Shown: one piece after another, positions 33,335 to 42,640 of the stretch
Layout of the letters: each line of letters opens with the position of its first letter
Numbering within the stretch: the stretch's first letter is position 1
Translations under genes and position numbers: made by a program
The notes under the pieces: generated by a model
Told to the model about the DNA's origin: nothing
Seen by the model: the letters and a program-made list of their open reading frames with translations, nothing else
The model's database searches: none
Assembly (NCBI GenBank): GCA_025934645.1
Contig: JAICWY010000001.1
Location: forward strand, 1 to 64,000
DNA from: Vulcanimicrobiia bacterium
Lineage (GTDB): Bacteria > Vulcanimicrobiota > Vulcanimicrobiia > Vulcanimicrobiales > Vulcanimicrobiaceae
Reading direction: 5' to 3'
DNA length: 64,000 nt

Positions 33335-34273
33335 ATGGAACGCCTCATCATCATCGGGTCAGGTCCGGCCGGTCTGACCGCAGCCGTTTACGCCGCCCGC
33401 GCAAATCTCGCTCCCCTCGTTCTTGCCGGCGGAATGTACGGCGGTCAGCTCATGCTTACGACCGAAGTGGAAAACTTCCCGGGTTTCCCCGACGGCATCA
33501 TGGGCCCCGATCTGATGATCAAGTTCCGCGAGCAAGCGGAACGCTTCGGCGCGCGCATTGAAAACGTCGATGCAACGGGCGTCGATTTTTCCAAGCGGCC
33601 GCTCGTCGTCAGCACCGGCGATACGGAGTATGAAGCCAAAAGCGTTATTGTGGCGACCGGTGCGAGCGCGCGCTGGCTCGGCATCCCCGGCGAGGAACGG
33701 CTGCGCGGACGCGGCGTCTCAACGTGCGCCACGTGCGATGGCGCGTTCTTCCGCGACCGTCATATCGTGGTGGTCGGCGGCGGCGATTCGGCGATGGAAG
33801 AAGCGCTCTTTCTGACGCGGTTCGGCAGCAAAGTCACAGTCATCCATCGACGGGAGGGCTTGCGCGCAAGCAAGATCATGGCCGACCGCGCGCTCGCGCA
33901 CCAGAAGATCTCATTTATCTGGAACACCGTGGTCGAAGAAGCGATCGGCGGCGACACGCTGCAGGCACTCAAGTTGCGCAACATCGAGAGCGGCGAGGAA
34001 TCGGAGCTCGCGGCCGATGCGCTGTTCATCGCGATCGGGCACGATCCGAACACGGCGATCTTCCGCGGACAGCTGGATCTGGATCCGGCGGGCTACATTC
34101 TTTCGCCCGATGGAACCGCCACCAACGTTGAAGGCGTTTTCGTAGCGGGAGACGTGTTCGATATTCGTTACAAACAAGCCATTACCGCGGCGGGCTCGGG
34201 GTGCCGCGCTGCCATGGATGCCGAAAAATACCTGGAGGCTATGGAGTTTCCGGTCGAGGAGGCTATCGCTTAG
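33335..34273 (+). CDS. trxB: thioredoxin-disulfide reductase
   Basis: A 312-residue flavoprotein with FAD motif GSGPAGLTAAVYAARA at the N-terminus, the redox-active CATC at Cys131/Cys134, the NADPH motif VVGGGDSAMEEA, and C-terminal GVFVAGDVFDIRYKQAITAAGSGCRAA. It reduces thioredoxin with NADPH in the cytoplasm. The length and motif order are those of the low-molecular-weight bacterial TrxB. ATG start. A secreted protein gene begins one base after its stop codon. Confidence 0.97.
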   Translation: MERLIIIGSGPAGLTAAVYAARANLAPLVLAGGMYGGQLMLTTEVENFPGFPDGIMGPDLMIKFREQAERFGARIENVDATGVDFSKRPLVVSTGDTEYEAKSVIVATGASARWLGIPGEERLRGRGVSTCATCDGAFFRDRHIVVVGGGDSAMEEALFLTRFGSKVTVIHRREGLRASKIMADRALAHQKISFIWNTVVEEAIGGDTLQALKLRNIESGEESELAADALFIAIGHDPNTAIFRGQLDLDPAGYILSPDGTATNVEGVFVAGDVFDIRYKQAITAAGSGCRAAMDAEKYLEAMEFPVEEAIA

Positions 34274-34274
34274 C

Positions 34275-34697
34275 ATGCGTTTTGCGCGCTCCGCGGCGGC
34301 ACTGCTGCTCGCGCTGGCAAGCACGGCCACAGTCTCGCTGGCCGACGGAAATACCGGTGCGGTCTACATTAAGGTGACCGACGGGCGCAGCAGCAAGCCG
34401 TCTCCGGGTTGGACCGTACAGTTGACGGCCCGCGACGGAGACCAGCAGCGTATTAGCGACCACAACGGCGACGCGACGTTTTTAAGCGTCATGCCGGGAA
34501 TGGCGCGGGTAGACGTGCTGCAAAAGGGCGAACTCGCCGTTTGCCCGGCGGTCATCATGGTGAGCGCGAATCAGGAAACGGTCGTGCGCGTGCACGCGCA
34601 CCCGATGCGAGGACATCACATCTCGGATTGCACGCCTTCGCATTCGCAGACGATGGTCAAACCCGGCGTTACCGCCGACGTGTACGATATCTACTGA
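34275..34697 (+). CDS. small secreted protein with CarboxypepD_reg/Ig-like domain
   Basis: A 140-residue protein with a signal peptide (MRFARSAAALLLALASTATV) and one beta-sandwich domain. The TGAVYIKVTDGRSSKPSPGW segment, then ISDHNGDATFLSVMPGMARV, resembles carboxypeptidase-regulatory-like folds. Two Cys residues (CPAVIM and SDCTPS) could form a disulfide, which fits linkage to thioredoxin reductase only loosely. ATG 34275 is one base after the trxB stop. It converges with a GNAT gene with a 7-nt overlap. Confidence 0.68.
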   Translation: MRFARSAAALLLALASTATVSLADGNTGAVYIKVTDGRSSKPSPGWTVQLTARDGDQQRISDHNGDATFLSVMPGMARVDVLQKGELAVCPAVIMVSANQETVVRVHAHPMRGHHISDCTPSHSQTMVKPGVTADVYDIY

Positions 34698-35212
34698 AGT
34701 GTAAGCTCGTAGACGAATTCATTTGAAACCACGCCCTGGCCGTGCTTCACGGCCTCGTGCGTTTCTCTTTGCTCGAACCGCAGCGACTCGATGAGCGCGA
34801 TGGATCGCTCGTTTTTCGTGTCGATCTCCGCCCAAAAGCGGCGAATGGCGTAGGTCTGTGCGACGTGATCGATCAGCGCTCGCACGGCCTCCCGGCCGTA
34901 ACCTTTGCCTTGCTGTTTCGTGAAAACGCCGTACGCGACGTACGACGCCTGCGCCGCCGGCACGATCGTTGCCTGCACCTCGCCCACGAGTTCGCCGCTA
35001 TCGCGACAGCGGCATACGAAGTTCAGCCAGATCTCCGATTCATCGGCCGAGCCTTGCGCGCGCCGCTCGTAGATCGTGCGAAGATGTTCCAGGGATCGCG
35101 GCCGCAACTCCGGATAGAACGTCCACATGCGCTCGTCGTCGAGCCCGGCCCAGGATTCATCGGCGTGTGCGGCCGTGACCGGTTCTAAGATCAGGCGCGC
35201 CGTTTCAAGCAA
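34691..35212 (-). CDS. GNAT-family N-acetyltransferase (RimJ/RimL-like)
   Basis: A 173-residue Acetyltransf_3-type protein. It begins MLETARLILEPVTAAHADESW and has the acetyl-CoA loop GKGYGREAVRALIDHVAQTY and NERSIALIESLRFEQR. Such enzymes acetylate N-termini or small amines; the substrate is not predictable. It is the last gene of an SDR-pepP-GNAT run on the minus strand, overlapping the pepP stop by 8 nt. Confidence 0.88.
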   Translation of the reverse strand: MLETARLILEPVTAAHADESWAGLDDERMWTFYPELRPRSLEHLRTIYERRAQGSADESEIWLNFVCRCRDSGELVGEVQATIVPAAQASYVAYGVFTKQQGKGYGREAVRALIDHVAQTYAIRRFWAEIDTKNERSIALIESLRFEQRETHEAVKHGQGVVSNEFVYELTLQ

Positions 35213-36512
35213 GCGCAGCTGCGCCGGTAATGGCTTCCACTTCGTCGATGCGCTTCGGAATCGAACCCGTCAGATTCTCGTTGCCCGATGCCGTTACGAA
35301 AATGTCGTCTTCTATGCGGACGCCGATGCCTTTGAAGCGTTCGTCGCAATCGAGATCGCGGTGCACGTAAATCCCCGGCTCGACCGTCGTCACCATCCCC
35401 GGCTCGAGCGCGCGGTAAGCATCGTCGTCGTTGCGGTAGCGGCCAAGATCGTGAACGTCCAGGCCGAGCCAATGCCCCGCGCCATGCATGTAGTAATCGC
35501 GGTAGCGCTCTTTCTCGAGGTTCTCCTCGACGCTGCCCTTCAGCAGCCCGATATCGACGAGGCCTTCCGTAATGACGCGCGTGCACGCGTTATGAAACGC
35601 CCGGCACGAATTGCCGGGTTGAACTTGCTCGATGCCGGCTTCTTGTGCTGCGAGCACGATCTCGTAGATCGCGCGTTGCTCCGGCGTAAAGCGGCCGTTC
35701 ACCGGCCACGTACGCGTAACATCGCACGTGTAGAGTTCGAATTCCGCGCCGCTATCCACGAGCAGCAAATCGCCGTCGCGAAGTTCGTCGCGATTGCTCG
35801 TATAGTGCAGGATCGTGGCGTTCTCCCCGGCGGCGACGATCGAAGGATAGGCGTACGTTGCGCCGGCGCGCAGATATTCGTATTCGATGAGCGCTTCAAT
35901 CTCGAATTCGCGCATACCCGGCCGCGTGCCGCGCATGCCTGCAAGGTGACCGGCCTGCGTGATCTGCGCCGCACGGCGCATCTTCGCGATCTCGTCGGGA
36001 TCTTTTAGCAGGCGCATCTCGTGCAGCACCGCGCCGGGGTCCGCCGTTTCATCGGGTGCGCGGCCGGCGCGGCGCGCTTTCGCATGTGCGGCTGCAAGTG
36101 CATCGCGCATGCGGCGATCGAACGCCTCGTCATGACCGAAGGCATAATAGAGTTTGCGCGCGCCGTAGAGCAGCTCCGGAAGCTTTGTGTCGAGTTCGTC
36201 GATCGCGTAGGCGGCATCTACGCCCAGCCGTTCGGGCGCCGCCTGCACGCCCATGCGCCGTCCGGTCCAGATTTCTTTCGAGCGATCGCGCGGACGCACG
36301 AAGGCTACCATCCGTTCGCGTTCGTTATGCGGCGCTATGACGAGCACCGCATCCGGTTCCTCGAACCCGGTTAAATAGTAGAAGTCTGAATGTTGGCGGA
36401 ACTCGTAATCGGTATCGTTGCTGCGCAAGCGTTCGCGCGCGGCCGGAATGACGGCGACGCCGTCTCCGATTGCGGCGGCAACGCGCGTGCGCCGGCCGTG
36501 GTAGGCATCCAT
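35205..36512 (-). CDS. pepP: Xaa-Pro aminopeptidase (aminopeptidase P, M24B)
   Basis: A 435-residue enzyme. The N-terminal AMP_N domain has NDTDYEFRQHSDFYYLTGF at about residues 31-49. The pita-bread catalytic domain provides the metal ligands: Asp in LLVDSGAEF, Asp in TCDVTRTW, His in HGAGHWLGLDVHD, Glu in VTTVEPGIY and Glu in GVRIEDDIF. It removes N-terminal residues preceding proline. ATG start, 2 nt after the SDR stop. It pairs functionally with the other peptidases of the window and with proline dehydrogenase. Confidence 0.95.
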   Translation of the reverse strand: MDAYHGRRTRVAAAIGDGVAVIPAARERLRSNDTDYEFRQHSDFYYLTGFEEPDAVLVIAPHNERERMVAFVRPRDRSKEIWTGRRMGVQAAPERLGVDAAYAIDELDTKLPELLYGARKLYYAFGHDEAFDRRMRDALAAAHAKARRAGRAPDETADPGAVLHEMRLLKDPDEIAKMRRAAQITQAGHLAGMRGTRPGMREFEIEALIEYEYLRAGATYAYPSIVAAGENATILHYTSNRDELRDGDLLLVDSGAEFELYTCDVTRTWPVNGRFTPEQRAIYEIVLAAQEAGIEQVQPGNSCRAFHNACTRVITEGLVDIGLLKGSVEENLEKERYRDYYMHGAGHWLGLDVHDLGRYRNDDDAYRALEPGMVTTVEPGIYVHRDLDCDERFKGIGVRIEDDIFVTASGNENLTGSIPKRIDEVEAITGAAALA

Positions 36513-36514
36513 GC

Positions 36515-37534
36515 CTAACCTATTTGGTTATACTGGCGTTCCGCCTTCTTGCCCAGCGCCGTCAGCGGCGACTCCGTCGCTGCCGTCGAGCTTTCGTGAC
36601 CGCGCATGCGCTGTTGCTCCACGCCGCCCGGTCCGGGCAAAAGGGAAGCGCTTAGGCGCATAAGGTTCGAGACGAACGCCGGCGCGATGCCATGCAGCAG
36701 CGCGATGCTTTGTGCCGGCAGCGAAAGAACCACTTCGGCCTGATTGCGCAGCGCGGCGTCCAAGACCGCCCGCGCTGCAGCGCGCGCGCCGATAGAGAGT
36801 CCTGGCAACGTGTCCGAGAGCGTGAACCACGTATACTCTTTGCGATGCTGTCCTTTGAAGAAAGCATTCCGCGGGCTTCCTGTGCGCATCAAGCCCGGGC
36901 ACACCGTCGTCACGCTTATGCGTTTCGGAGCTAACTCGGCGCGCAGTCCCTCGGAGTAACCGACTGCGGCGAATTTGCTCGCGCTATATGCAAGCAGATG
37001 CGGGACGCTCACTTTTCCGCCGATCGACGTAATGTTGGCAATGCGTCCGCCGCCCTGGTGCTGCATGATCGGACGCGCCGCTTCAACGGCGTTGTACATC
37101 CCCCAGAAGTGCGTGTTCATGGCGTCTTCGTAATCTTGCCGCGTTAACGACTCGAGCGGTCCAACCGAAATCGTGCCGGCATTATTGACGAGCATGTCGA
37201 TCCGGCCGAACTGCTCGAATGCCGCACGTACCGCTGCAGTGACGGACGCGCTTTCGCGCACGTCGCAAGTAAGCCCAAGCACTTCCGCTCCGCGTTCGCG
37301 CAACCGCTCGACCGCGCGTTCGACCGTATCCTGTTCTCGGCCGCACAGGACGATGCGCGCGCCTCGCGACGCTGCCTCGAGCGCAATAGCAAACCCGAGA
37401 CCGCGCGAGCCTCCGGTAATAAAAACCACATGGCCGTTCATACGGCGCGGGGAAAACCCGCGCGCGATTGCACGAATTGCAAGCGTCCCGGCCAACACGG
37501 CGCCTGCCGCCCGAAGTATTCTGCGAGTACGCAT
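36515..37534 (-). CDS. short-chain dehydrogenase/reductase
   Basis: A 339-residue SDR with an N-terminal hydrophobic segment (ILRAAGAVLAGTLAIRAIA), the NAD(P) motif TGGSRGLGFA, NNAGTI, and catalytic Ser-Tyr-Lys in ITSIGGKVSVPHLLAYSASK. The C-terminal extension of about 75 residues is hydrophobic. This resembles membrane-associated SDRs acting on lipids or retinoid-like substrates. Starting at the internal Met (MNGHVVFITGG) would remove the anchor; the upstream ATG is preferred because the hydrophobic start looks real. Confidence 0.88.
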   Translation of the reverse strand: MRTRRILRAAGAVLAGTLAIRAIARGFSPRRMNGHVVFITGGSRGLGFAIALEAASRGARIVLCGREQDTVERAVERLRERGAEVLGLTCDVRESASVTAAVRAAFEQFGRIDMLVNNAGTISVGPLESLTRQDYEDAMNTHFWGMYNAVEAARPIMQHQGGGRIANITSIGGKVSVPHLLAYSASKFAAVGYSEGLRAELAPKRISVTTVCPGLMRTGSPRNAFFKGQHRKEYTWFTLSDTLPGLSIGARAAARAVLDAALRNQAEVVLSLPAQSIALLHGIAPAFVSNLMRLSASLLPGPGGVEQQRMRGHESSTAATESPLTALGKKAERQYNQIG

Positions 37535-37571
37535 GGCGTGGGATTACCCTTTTCCTGGGAAAACATGGCGC

Positions 37572-37943
37572 ATGGATAAGCGAAGCACCGCGGTGTCGTT
37601 GTTTGCTGCCGGCGCGGCTGCCGGATTGACGCTTACATACGTCGCGAGAAACGCACGTGCGCGCATGCGCAAGCCGATCGTTCAAGCGATGACCGTGCTC
37701 GTTCCCCGCGATCGCGTGATGGCGTTCGTTCAAGACCGGCAGCTGATGGCGCAGGCCGTCGGATCGAAGAAAATGCTCGGCACCATTCAACATTTAGAGC
37801 TGTGCGACGCGCCCGACGGGCGCGGAACCGAGATGTATCTCTCGATGCGCGGACTCGGAAAATACTCCATCAAAGAAGTGCTGCGCCGGTTGAAGGCGCT
37901 GCTTGAGGCGGGCGAGATCCCGACGGGAAGGCGGTACGCATGA
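37572..37943 (+). CDS. small protein resembling the end of an SRPBCC/cyclase domain
   Basis: A 123-residue protein, divergent from the SDR gene. The N-terminus has one hydrophobic helix (TAVSLFAAGAAAGLTLTYVA). Residues about 40-123 begin with VLVPRDRVMAFVQ and end GKYSIKEVLRRLKALLEAGEIP, resembling the tail of SRPBCC/START proteins that often accompany alcohol dehydrogenases. It is shorter than a complete SRPBCC domain, so it may be a reduced form. ATG 37572 was chosen. The stop overlaps the alcohol dehydrogenase start (ATGA). Confidence 0.6.
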   Translation: MDKRSTAVSLFAAGAAAGLTLTYVARNARARMRKPIVQAMTVLVPRDRVMAFVQDRQLMAQAVGSKKMLGTIQHLELCDAPDGRGTEMYLSMRGLGKYSIKEVLRRLKALLEAGEIPTGRRYA

Positions 37944-39175
37944 AAGCGGTGGTCTGGCACGGCAAGCAAGACGTGCGCGTGGAGCGTGTGAAAGATCCGG
38001 AGATCCTCAACCCGCGCGATGCGATCGTGCGCGTGACCGCGACGGCGATTTGCGGATCCGACATGCACTTATACAACGGCTACATGCCGACGATGAAGCC
38101 GGGCGATATACTCGGGCATGAGTTCATGGGCATTGTCGAAGAGGTGGGGCCGGAAGTCCGCAATCTGAGCAAAGGCGACCGGGTCGTCGTGCCGTTCACC
38201 ATTGCGTGCGGAAACTGCGAGCCGTGCACCCGCGAACAATGGTCGCTGTGCGATAACTCGAATCCCAACGCCGGAATGGCGGAGCGGTTGTACGGATATT
38301 CGTGCAGCGGATTATTCGGTTACACGCACCTCTTCGGCGGCTACGCCGGCGGACAATCCGAGTACGTGCGCGTACCGTTCGCCGACATCGGCCCGTTGGT
38401 CGTGCCCGACGAGATCGATGACGAGCGCGCGTTGTATCTCACCGATATCTTCCCGACGGGCTACATGGCTGCCGAGAACTGCGACATCAAGCAGGGCGAC
38501 GTGATCGCCGTGTGGGGCTGCGGACCCGTCGGACAATTCGCGATTCGCAGCGCACTGCTGATCGGCGCAGCCGACGTCATTGCGATCGACCGCATTCCCG
38601 AACGCTTGGAAATGGCTGCCGCTGCCGGCGCGCGTGTCGTGAACTTCGATGACGTCAACGTGCTCGAAGCCTTGAACGAGATGACCGGCGGACGCGGTCC
38701 CGACGCGTGCATCGACTGCGTCGGCATGGAGGCGCACGGCGTCGCGCCCGACGCGGTGCTCGACAAAGCCAAACAAGCGATGCGGTTGGAAATGGACCGG
38801 GCGCACGTGCTGCGCTTGGCGATCCAAGCGATCGGTAAAGGCGGCACGCTCTCGGTGCCCGGCGTCTACGGCGGCTTCATCGACAAGATGCCGGTCGGCG
38901 CGATGTTCGAAAAAGGTATTCAAATGCGCGGTGGTCAGACGCACATGCACCGGTATCTGCGTCCGCTCATGGAGAAGGTGCGGCGTGGCGACATCGACCC
39001 GTCGTTCATCATCACGCATCGCGGCACGCTGGACGACGCGCCGCAGTACTACGATTTTATGGCGAATCACAAAGCGGACATGGTGAAGTCGTTCTTGCGG
39101 CCCAACGCCATGATGCAGGGCGAGGTGTCGCGCTACGAACGCTCGCGCGAGGAGATGACGGCCGCCTCCAGGTAA
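37940..39175 (+). CDS. zinc-dependent alcohol/formaldehyde dehydrogenase-like protein
   Basis: A 411-residue MDR-superfamily protein. The catalytic zinc site shows ICGSDMHLYNG and GHEFMGIVEEV. The structural zinc cysteines are CGNCEPCTREQWSLC. The cofactor motif is VWGCGPVGQFA, followed by IDRIPERLEMA. The length and the GFSC-type loops resemble glutathione-independent formaldehyde dehydrogenase relatives (the YdjJ-like or FDH-like group). The physiological substrate is uncertain. It is coupled to the SRPBCC-like gene by ATGA and is followed after 9 nt by an Fsr-type carrier. Confidence 0.9.
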   Translation: MKAVVWHGKQDVRVERVKDPEILNPRDAIVRVTATAICGSDMHLYNGYMPTMKPGDILGHEFMGIVEEVGPEVRNLSKGDRVVVPFTIACGNCEPCTREQWSLCDNSNPNAGMAERLYGYSCSGLFGYTHLFGGYAGGQSEYVRVPFADIGPLVVPDEIDDERALYLTDIFPTGYMAAENCDIKQGDVIAVWGCGPVGQFAIRSALLIGAADVIAIDRIPERLEMAAAAGARVVNFDDVNVLEALNEMTGGRGPDACIDCVGMEAHGVAPDAVLDKAKQAMRLEMDRAHVLRLAIQAIGKGGTLSVPGVYGGFIDKMPVGAMFEKGIQMRGGQTHMHRYLRPLMEKVRRGDIDPSFIITHRGTLDDAPQYYDFMANHKADMVKSFLRPNAMMQGEVSRYERSREEMTAASR

Positions 39176-39184
39176 GTTCCGGCC

Positions 39185-40387
39185 ATGCGCCGGTCCTGGA
39201 ATCTTAAAGCCCTTGCCGTCATGGGCTTCGCGCACGGCGCGAGCGATTATTTTTCGGGGATGGTGCCGCTGCTGATCTTTACGATCGTCAGCGCACACCA
39301 TCTTCCGCCGTTGTATCAGGGCGCGATCGGGTTCCTGTGGTATCTCACCAGTTCGATCGTGCAGCCGTTGTTCGGCGCATACTCCGATCGTGCCGGGCGC
39401 TGGTGGTTTTTGCCCGCATCCGTCGCGCTCACTGTCGCGGCCGTCTCCCTTATCGGCGTCGCCGGCGGCTTGGCGATGCTCGCGGTGCTGGTCGTGATCG
39501 GCGGTCTAGGCTCGGCCGTCATGCATCCGGAAGCGGGAAAATATGCCGCTTTGCTGAGCGGCGAGCGCAAATCGGGGGGTATTTCGATCTTCCAGATCGG
39601 CGGCGCCGTCGGCTACGCGTTCGGTCCCGTCACGATCTCGCTGTTGTTGCAGCATTACGGCAATTCCGGTTCGCTGTGGATGCTGTTGCCTGGCGCGCTC
39701 GCGGTCATCGCGCTTTTCGCCTGGATGCGCGGCATCGACGCGCACGCGCAGCGCGAACAGGAAGCGCACCGTGCAAAACTCGACGCTTCCGGCATCGCGG
39801 ACGTCGACAAGACCGGCGTCGGCTTGCTGGTCGCCGCAACGGCGCTGAAATATTTGGCGGCCGCCGCATTCATGACGTACCTGCCGAACCTCGTCGTCGC
39901 GCGCGGTGGAACGATTGCAGAAGCGGGCGTAATCGTCACGGCGTTTCTGGCCGCGGGTGTTGTCGGATTGTATGCCGGCGGATGGCTCGGCGATCGTTTC
40001 GGTCCGGTGCCGATTGCTGCGGGAAGCTTGGCCGCGGCCGCGCCGGCGTTGTACGGATTTTTCGTGCTCGGCGGCGGTGCGGGCATCGGGTCGCTGTTGC
40101 TGGCGAGCGCGCTGCTCAACGTGCAGAGCGCCCCGAGCGTCGCAATCGTGCAGCGGATGCTGCCCCGCAACCTGGGCATGGCGCTCGGCTTGATGAACGG
40201 CGTGGCGTTCGGCGCGGGCTCCGCGCTCGTGACGGCGGTGGGTTTCGGCGTCGCGCGGGTCGGCGCTGCAAACGCGCTTTCGGATGTCAGCGTTTTGCCG
40301 CTTGCGTGCGCAGCCGCGTATTGGATTGCGGGGCGCCGGGGCGGCCTAATTCAGACCAGCGCGTCGAGCAGTGCGACCGCTTCCTGA
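39185..40387 (+). CDS. MFS transporter, fosmidomycin-resistance (Fsr) family
   Basis: A 400-residue inner-membrane carrier of about 12 helices. The N-terminal FAHGASDYFSGMVPLLIF, GAYSDRAGRWWFLP and VMHPEAGKYAALLSGERKSGGISIF are Fsr-type signatures. It probably exports small toxic organic compounds by proton antiport. The start, ATG 39185, is 9 nt after the alcohol dehydrogenase, suggesting co-expression with aldehyde or alcohol handling. The last 37 nt overlap the convergent terpene synthase gene. Confidence 0.88.
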   Translation: MRRSWNLKALAVMGFAHGASDYFSGMVPLLIFTIVSAHHLPPLYQGAIGFLWYLTSSIVQPLFGAYSDRAGRWWFLPASVALTVAAVSLIGVAGGLAMLAVLVVIGGLGSAVMHPEAGKYAALLSGERKSGGISIFQIGGAVGYAFGPVTISLLLQHYGNSGSLWMLLPGALAVIALFAWMRGIDAHAQREQEAHRAKLDASGIADVDKTGVGLLVAATALKYLAAAAFMTYLPNLVVARGGTIAEAGVIVTAFLAAGVVGLYAGGWLGDRFGPVPIAAGSLAAAAPALYGFFVLGGGAGIGSLLLASALLNVQSAPSVAIVQRMLPRNLGMALGLMNGVAFGAGSALVTAVGFGVARVGAANALSDVSVLPLACAAAYWIAGRRGGLIQTSASSSATAS

Positions 40388-41418
40388 TTCAGATTCTGCT
40401 GCGCTATTTTTGGATGGCTCAGATAGAACAGCGCCATGATCCGCAGCGCGAAGCGGTGCGCCCGCGGCATGCCGAGCGTTGCGAAACCCGCTTGGGCTTG
40501 ACCGGCTAAGGCGGCCGCGCGCGTTTTGAAGGTCAGGAAACCGTCGTAACAAGCGATCCAGTTCAGGTCCCCGTGCTCGCGATCTTCCCGCTGGTCGATG
40601 AATGAGTCGAGCAGCACGTGAAGTGCCGAGAACGCCGGAAAGTACGCGTCGTACGAGCGTCCGATGCGGTCAAAATCGCTGCAGAACGCCGCGTACAACG
40701 GCGCGTACACTTGAAACTGCGAACCGGCTGCCGCAGCAAATTCCCACCAGGCCAGTCCCGGATAGCGCGCCCCTTCCTTCGCGTGCCACTCAATACACGC
40801 GCGAGCGCGATCGCCGTCCGGGAGATGTGCGTAGGTTTGCACGTCGGCGTAGAGCCGCGCCGCCTCGCTGAAATACGGCACGAGCAGCTCGTGATCGCCC
40901 AGGCGCCCCAGCGCCGTCCGCACGCGCTTCACGAGCGTGCGCAGGTAATCGCCGTCGTCGCCGGGCGGCCCGTGCAGGTAGTACTCATGCAGCGGGCGCG
41001 CGGGATCGAGCGCGTCGGCAAGCGCCAAATGCAGGTGGCGGAACGCTTCGGGCGGCGTTTCCGGATGACGATCGCAAAGGCAGTCCAGAAAATCGTAGAT
41101 CGTCTCGAGCGGCGCGACGATGTCGACGTAGTGCTCGCGAGCCGCGCTCGGCAGAAACGTCGCTAAAATGCATGCGCCTGCGACGTGATATGCCTTGTCG
41201 CGCAAACTGGATTGCGCCTGCGCGCGAAGTTCCGCGTCGGGAATGCGCTCCGCCAGCCGTTCCAAACGTGCGAGCGCTTTGCGCGCCAGCGGGACCACGT
41301 GCACCAAGAACGTACGCAGATCGAACGCGTCGTCCAGACCGCCGCGAAGCAGAAATGCGAGGCGGCGCGGGCCGAACAATACGCGCTTGACGGCCCAGTC
41401 GATCTCTTGCGAGAGCAC
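40351..41418 (-). CDS. tetraprenyl-beta-curcumene synthase-like (DUF2600 / YtpB) protein
   Basis: A 355-residue all-helical protein of the class IB terpene synthase family typified by Bacillus YtpB, which cyclises a C35 prenyl diphosphate. The Asp-rich motif appears as IYDFLDCLCDRHPE. Further family segments are YPGLAWWEFAAAAGSQFQVY and LLDSFIDQREDREHGDLN. GTG start, 4 nt after the glcE-like stop, so it is co-transcribed with glcD and glcE. A product would be a sesquarterpene precursor or related membrane lipid. No prenyltransferase or hopene-type cyclase is adjacent. Confidence 0.85.
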   Translation of the reverse strand: MLSQEIDWAVKRVLFGPRRLAFLLRGGLDDAFDLRTFLVHVVPLARKALARLERLAERIPDAELRAQAQSSLRDKAYHVAGACILATFLPSAAREHYVDIVAPLETIYDFLDCLCDRHPETPPEAFRHLHLALADALDPARPLHEYYLHGPPGDDGDYLRTLVKRVRTALGRLGDHELLVPYFSEAARLYADVQTYAHLPDGDRARACIEWHAKEGARYPGLAWWEFAAAAGSQFQVYAPLYAAFCSDFDRIGRSYDAYFPAFSALHVLLDSFIDQREDREHGDLNWIACYDGFLTFKTRAAALAGQAQAGFATLGMPRAHRFALRIMALFYLSHPKIAQQNLNQEAVALLDALV

Positions 41419-41422
41419 CGCT

Positions 41423-42640
41423 CTAAATGCCGCCGACGAAGCGCCCGGGATTCAAGATGCCGCGAGGATCGAAGCGCTCTTTCATGCGCCGCATTGTCTC
41501 GATCGCGGCCGGCGGTTCGCCCCACGCGTCCAACGCGCTGCGGATCGGCGCGGCGCCGGCGACGATGGCGCGCTTGGGCTCCAATTCACGCAGGATGTCG
41601 TCGTAGCGTTCGATCTTTTCCGCGAAGGCGCGGCTGTCGCGATCGCTCACCCGAAGGTGGGCGTCGCCGTTCATGATGTCGAGCAGCACGTCGGTGAACA
41701 ATTCGCGAGCGTTCGCCGCATCGCGGATCGCCGTTGCACGCTCTTCGACGGCGCCGGGCGTGGTGAGGACGCGATAGGTGATCGAACGCTCGCCCAAATT
41801 CTCCACGTGCGCATCGAGCACGCGATCGAAGCTCTCGCCTGCGCCCGCATCGACGATCAGCGTTTCAGGAACGCCCGCGCGTCCCAGAGCCGAACGCGCG
41901 TCGCGCGTCGCGCGATCCACCAGCGCTTCGGAGCCTTCGAGCAATACGTACAAGCGGCCGTCGATCCCATCTTCACCATCGATGCTCTTGCGGAAACCTT
42001 CGATGCAGAACGCGGCGGCGGGCGTGATGGCCATGCCCGCAATCTGCGCGACGGCACGCGAGCGCGTCCGCTCCGGTAATTTGGCGAGCAGTACCCGCCG
42101 GCGCGGTGGTAAGGGAATCGTTTTGAGATTGAGCTGCGTGATGATGCCCAGCGTTCCGAGCGAGCCGATGTACAGCTTGCTCATATCGTAGCCGCTGACG
42201 TTTTTTACCACCATGCCGCCGGCATTTGCCAGCGTTCCGTCGGCGAGCACGACCTGCGATCCGATCACATAATCGCGCGCGCGGCCGTACAGATGGCGGC
42301 GCGGGCCGAGCCATCCTGCTGCGAGCGTGCCGCCGGCGGTAGCTTTGCGGCGAAGCGGCGCGTCGAGTGGAATGAACTGCCCGCGCTGCGCGAGGGACTC
42401 CGCCAAATCGCCGAGGCGGATTCCGGCTTGCACCGCGCACGTGAGATCGTGGTACTCGTGCGTGATGAGCGCGCTCAAGCCGAGCGTTGAAATGGAGAGA
42501 TCCGCCCGTGACGGCGCGTTGCCGAGTCCGTTCAAGGTTTGTCCGCCCTCGATCGAAAGCGCGCGGCCGTCGCGTTCGCACCCGGCGACCGCGGCGCGCA
42601 GTTCATCGAGGCTGCTCGGCGAGATGCGTTCGGCGATCAT
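41423..42640 (-). CDS. glcE: glycolate oxidase FAD-binding subunit (GlcE-like)
   Basis: A 405-residue FAD_binding_4 protein of the PCMH fold. Features are the [14 protein letters not shown] nucleotide loop, [21 protein letters not shown] and [23 protein letters not shown]. It lacks the long C-terminal domain of GlcD and ends with [16 protein letters not shown]. The start at 42640 overlaps the GlcD stop (ATGA); the open frame extends further upstream but only in shadow of glcD. It forms a glycolate/D-lactate oxidising complex with GlcD. Confidence 0.9.
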   Translation of the reverse strand: MIAERISPSSLDELRAAVAGCERDGRALSIEGGQTLNGLGNAPSRADLSISTLGLSALITHEYHDLTCAVQAGIRLGDLAESLAQRGQFIPLDAPLRRKATAGGTLAAGWLGPRRHLYGRARDYVIGSQVVLADGTLANAGGMVVKNVSGYDMSKLYIGSLGTLGIITQLNLKTIPLPPRRRVLLAKLPERTRSRAVAQIAGMAITPAAAFCIEGFRKSIDGEDGIDGRLYVLLEGSEALVDRATRDARSALGRAGVPETLIVDAGAGESFDRVLDAHVENLGERSITYRVLTTPGAVEERATAIRDAANARELFTDVLLDIMNGDAHLRVSDRDSRAFAEKIERYDDILRELEPKRAIVAGAAPIRSALDAWGEPPAAIETMRRMKERFDPRGILNPGRFVGGI

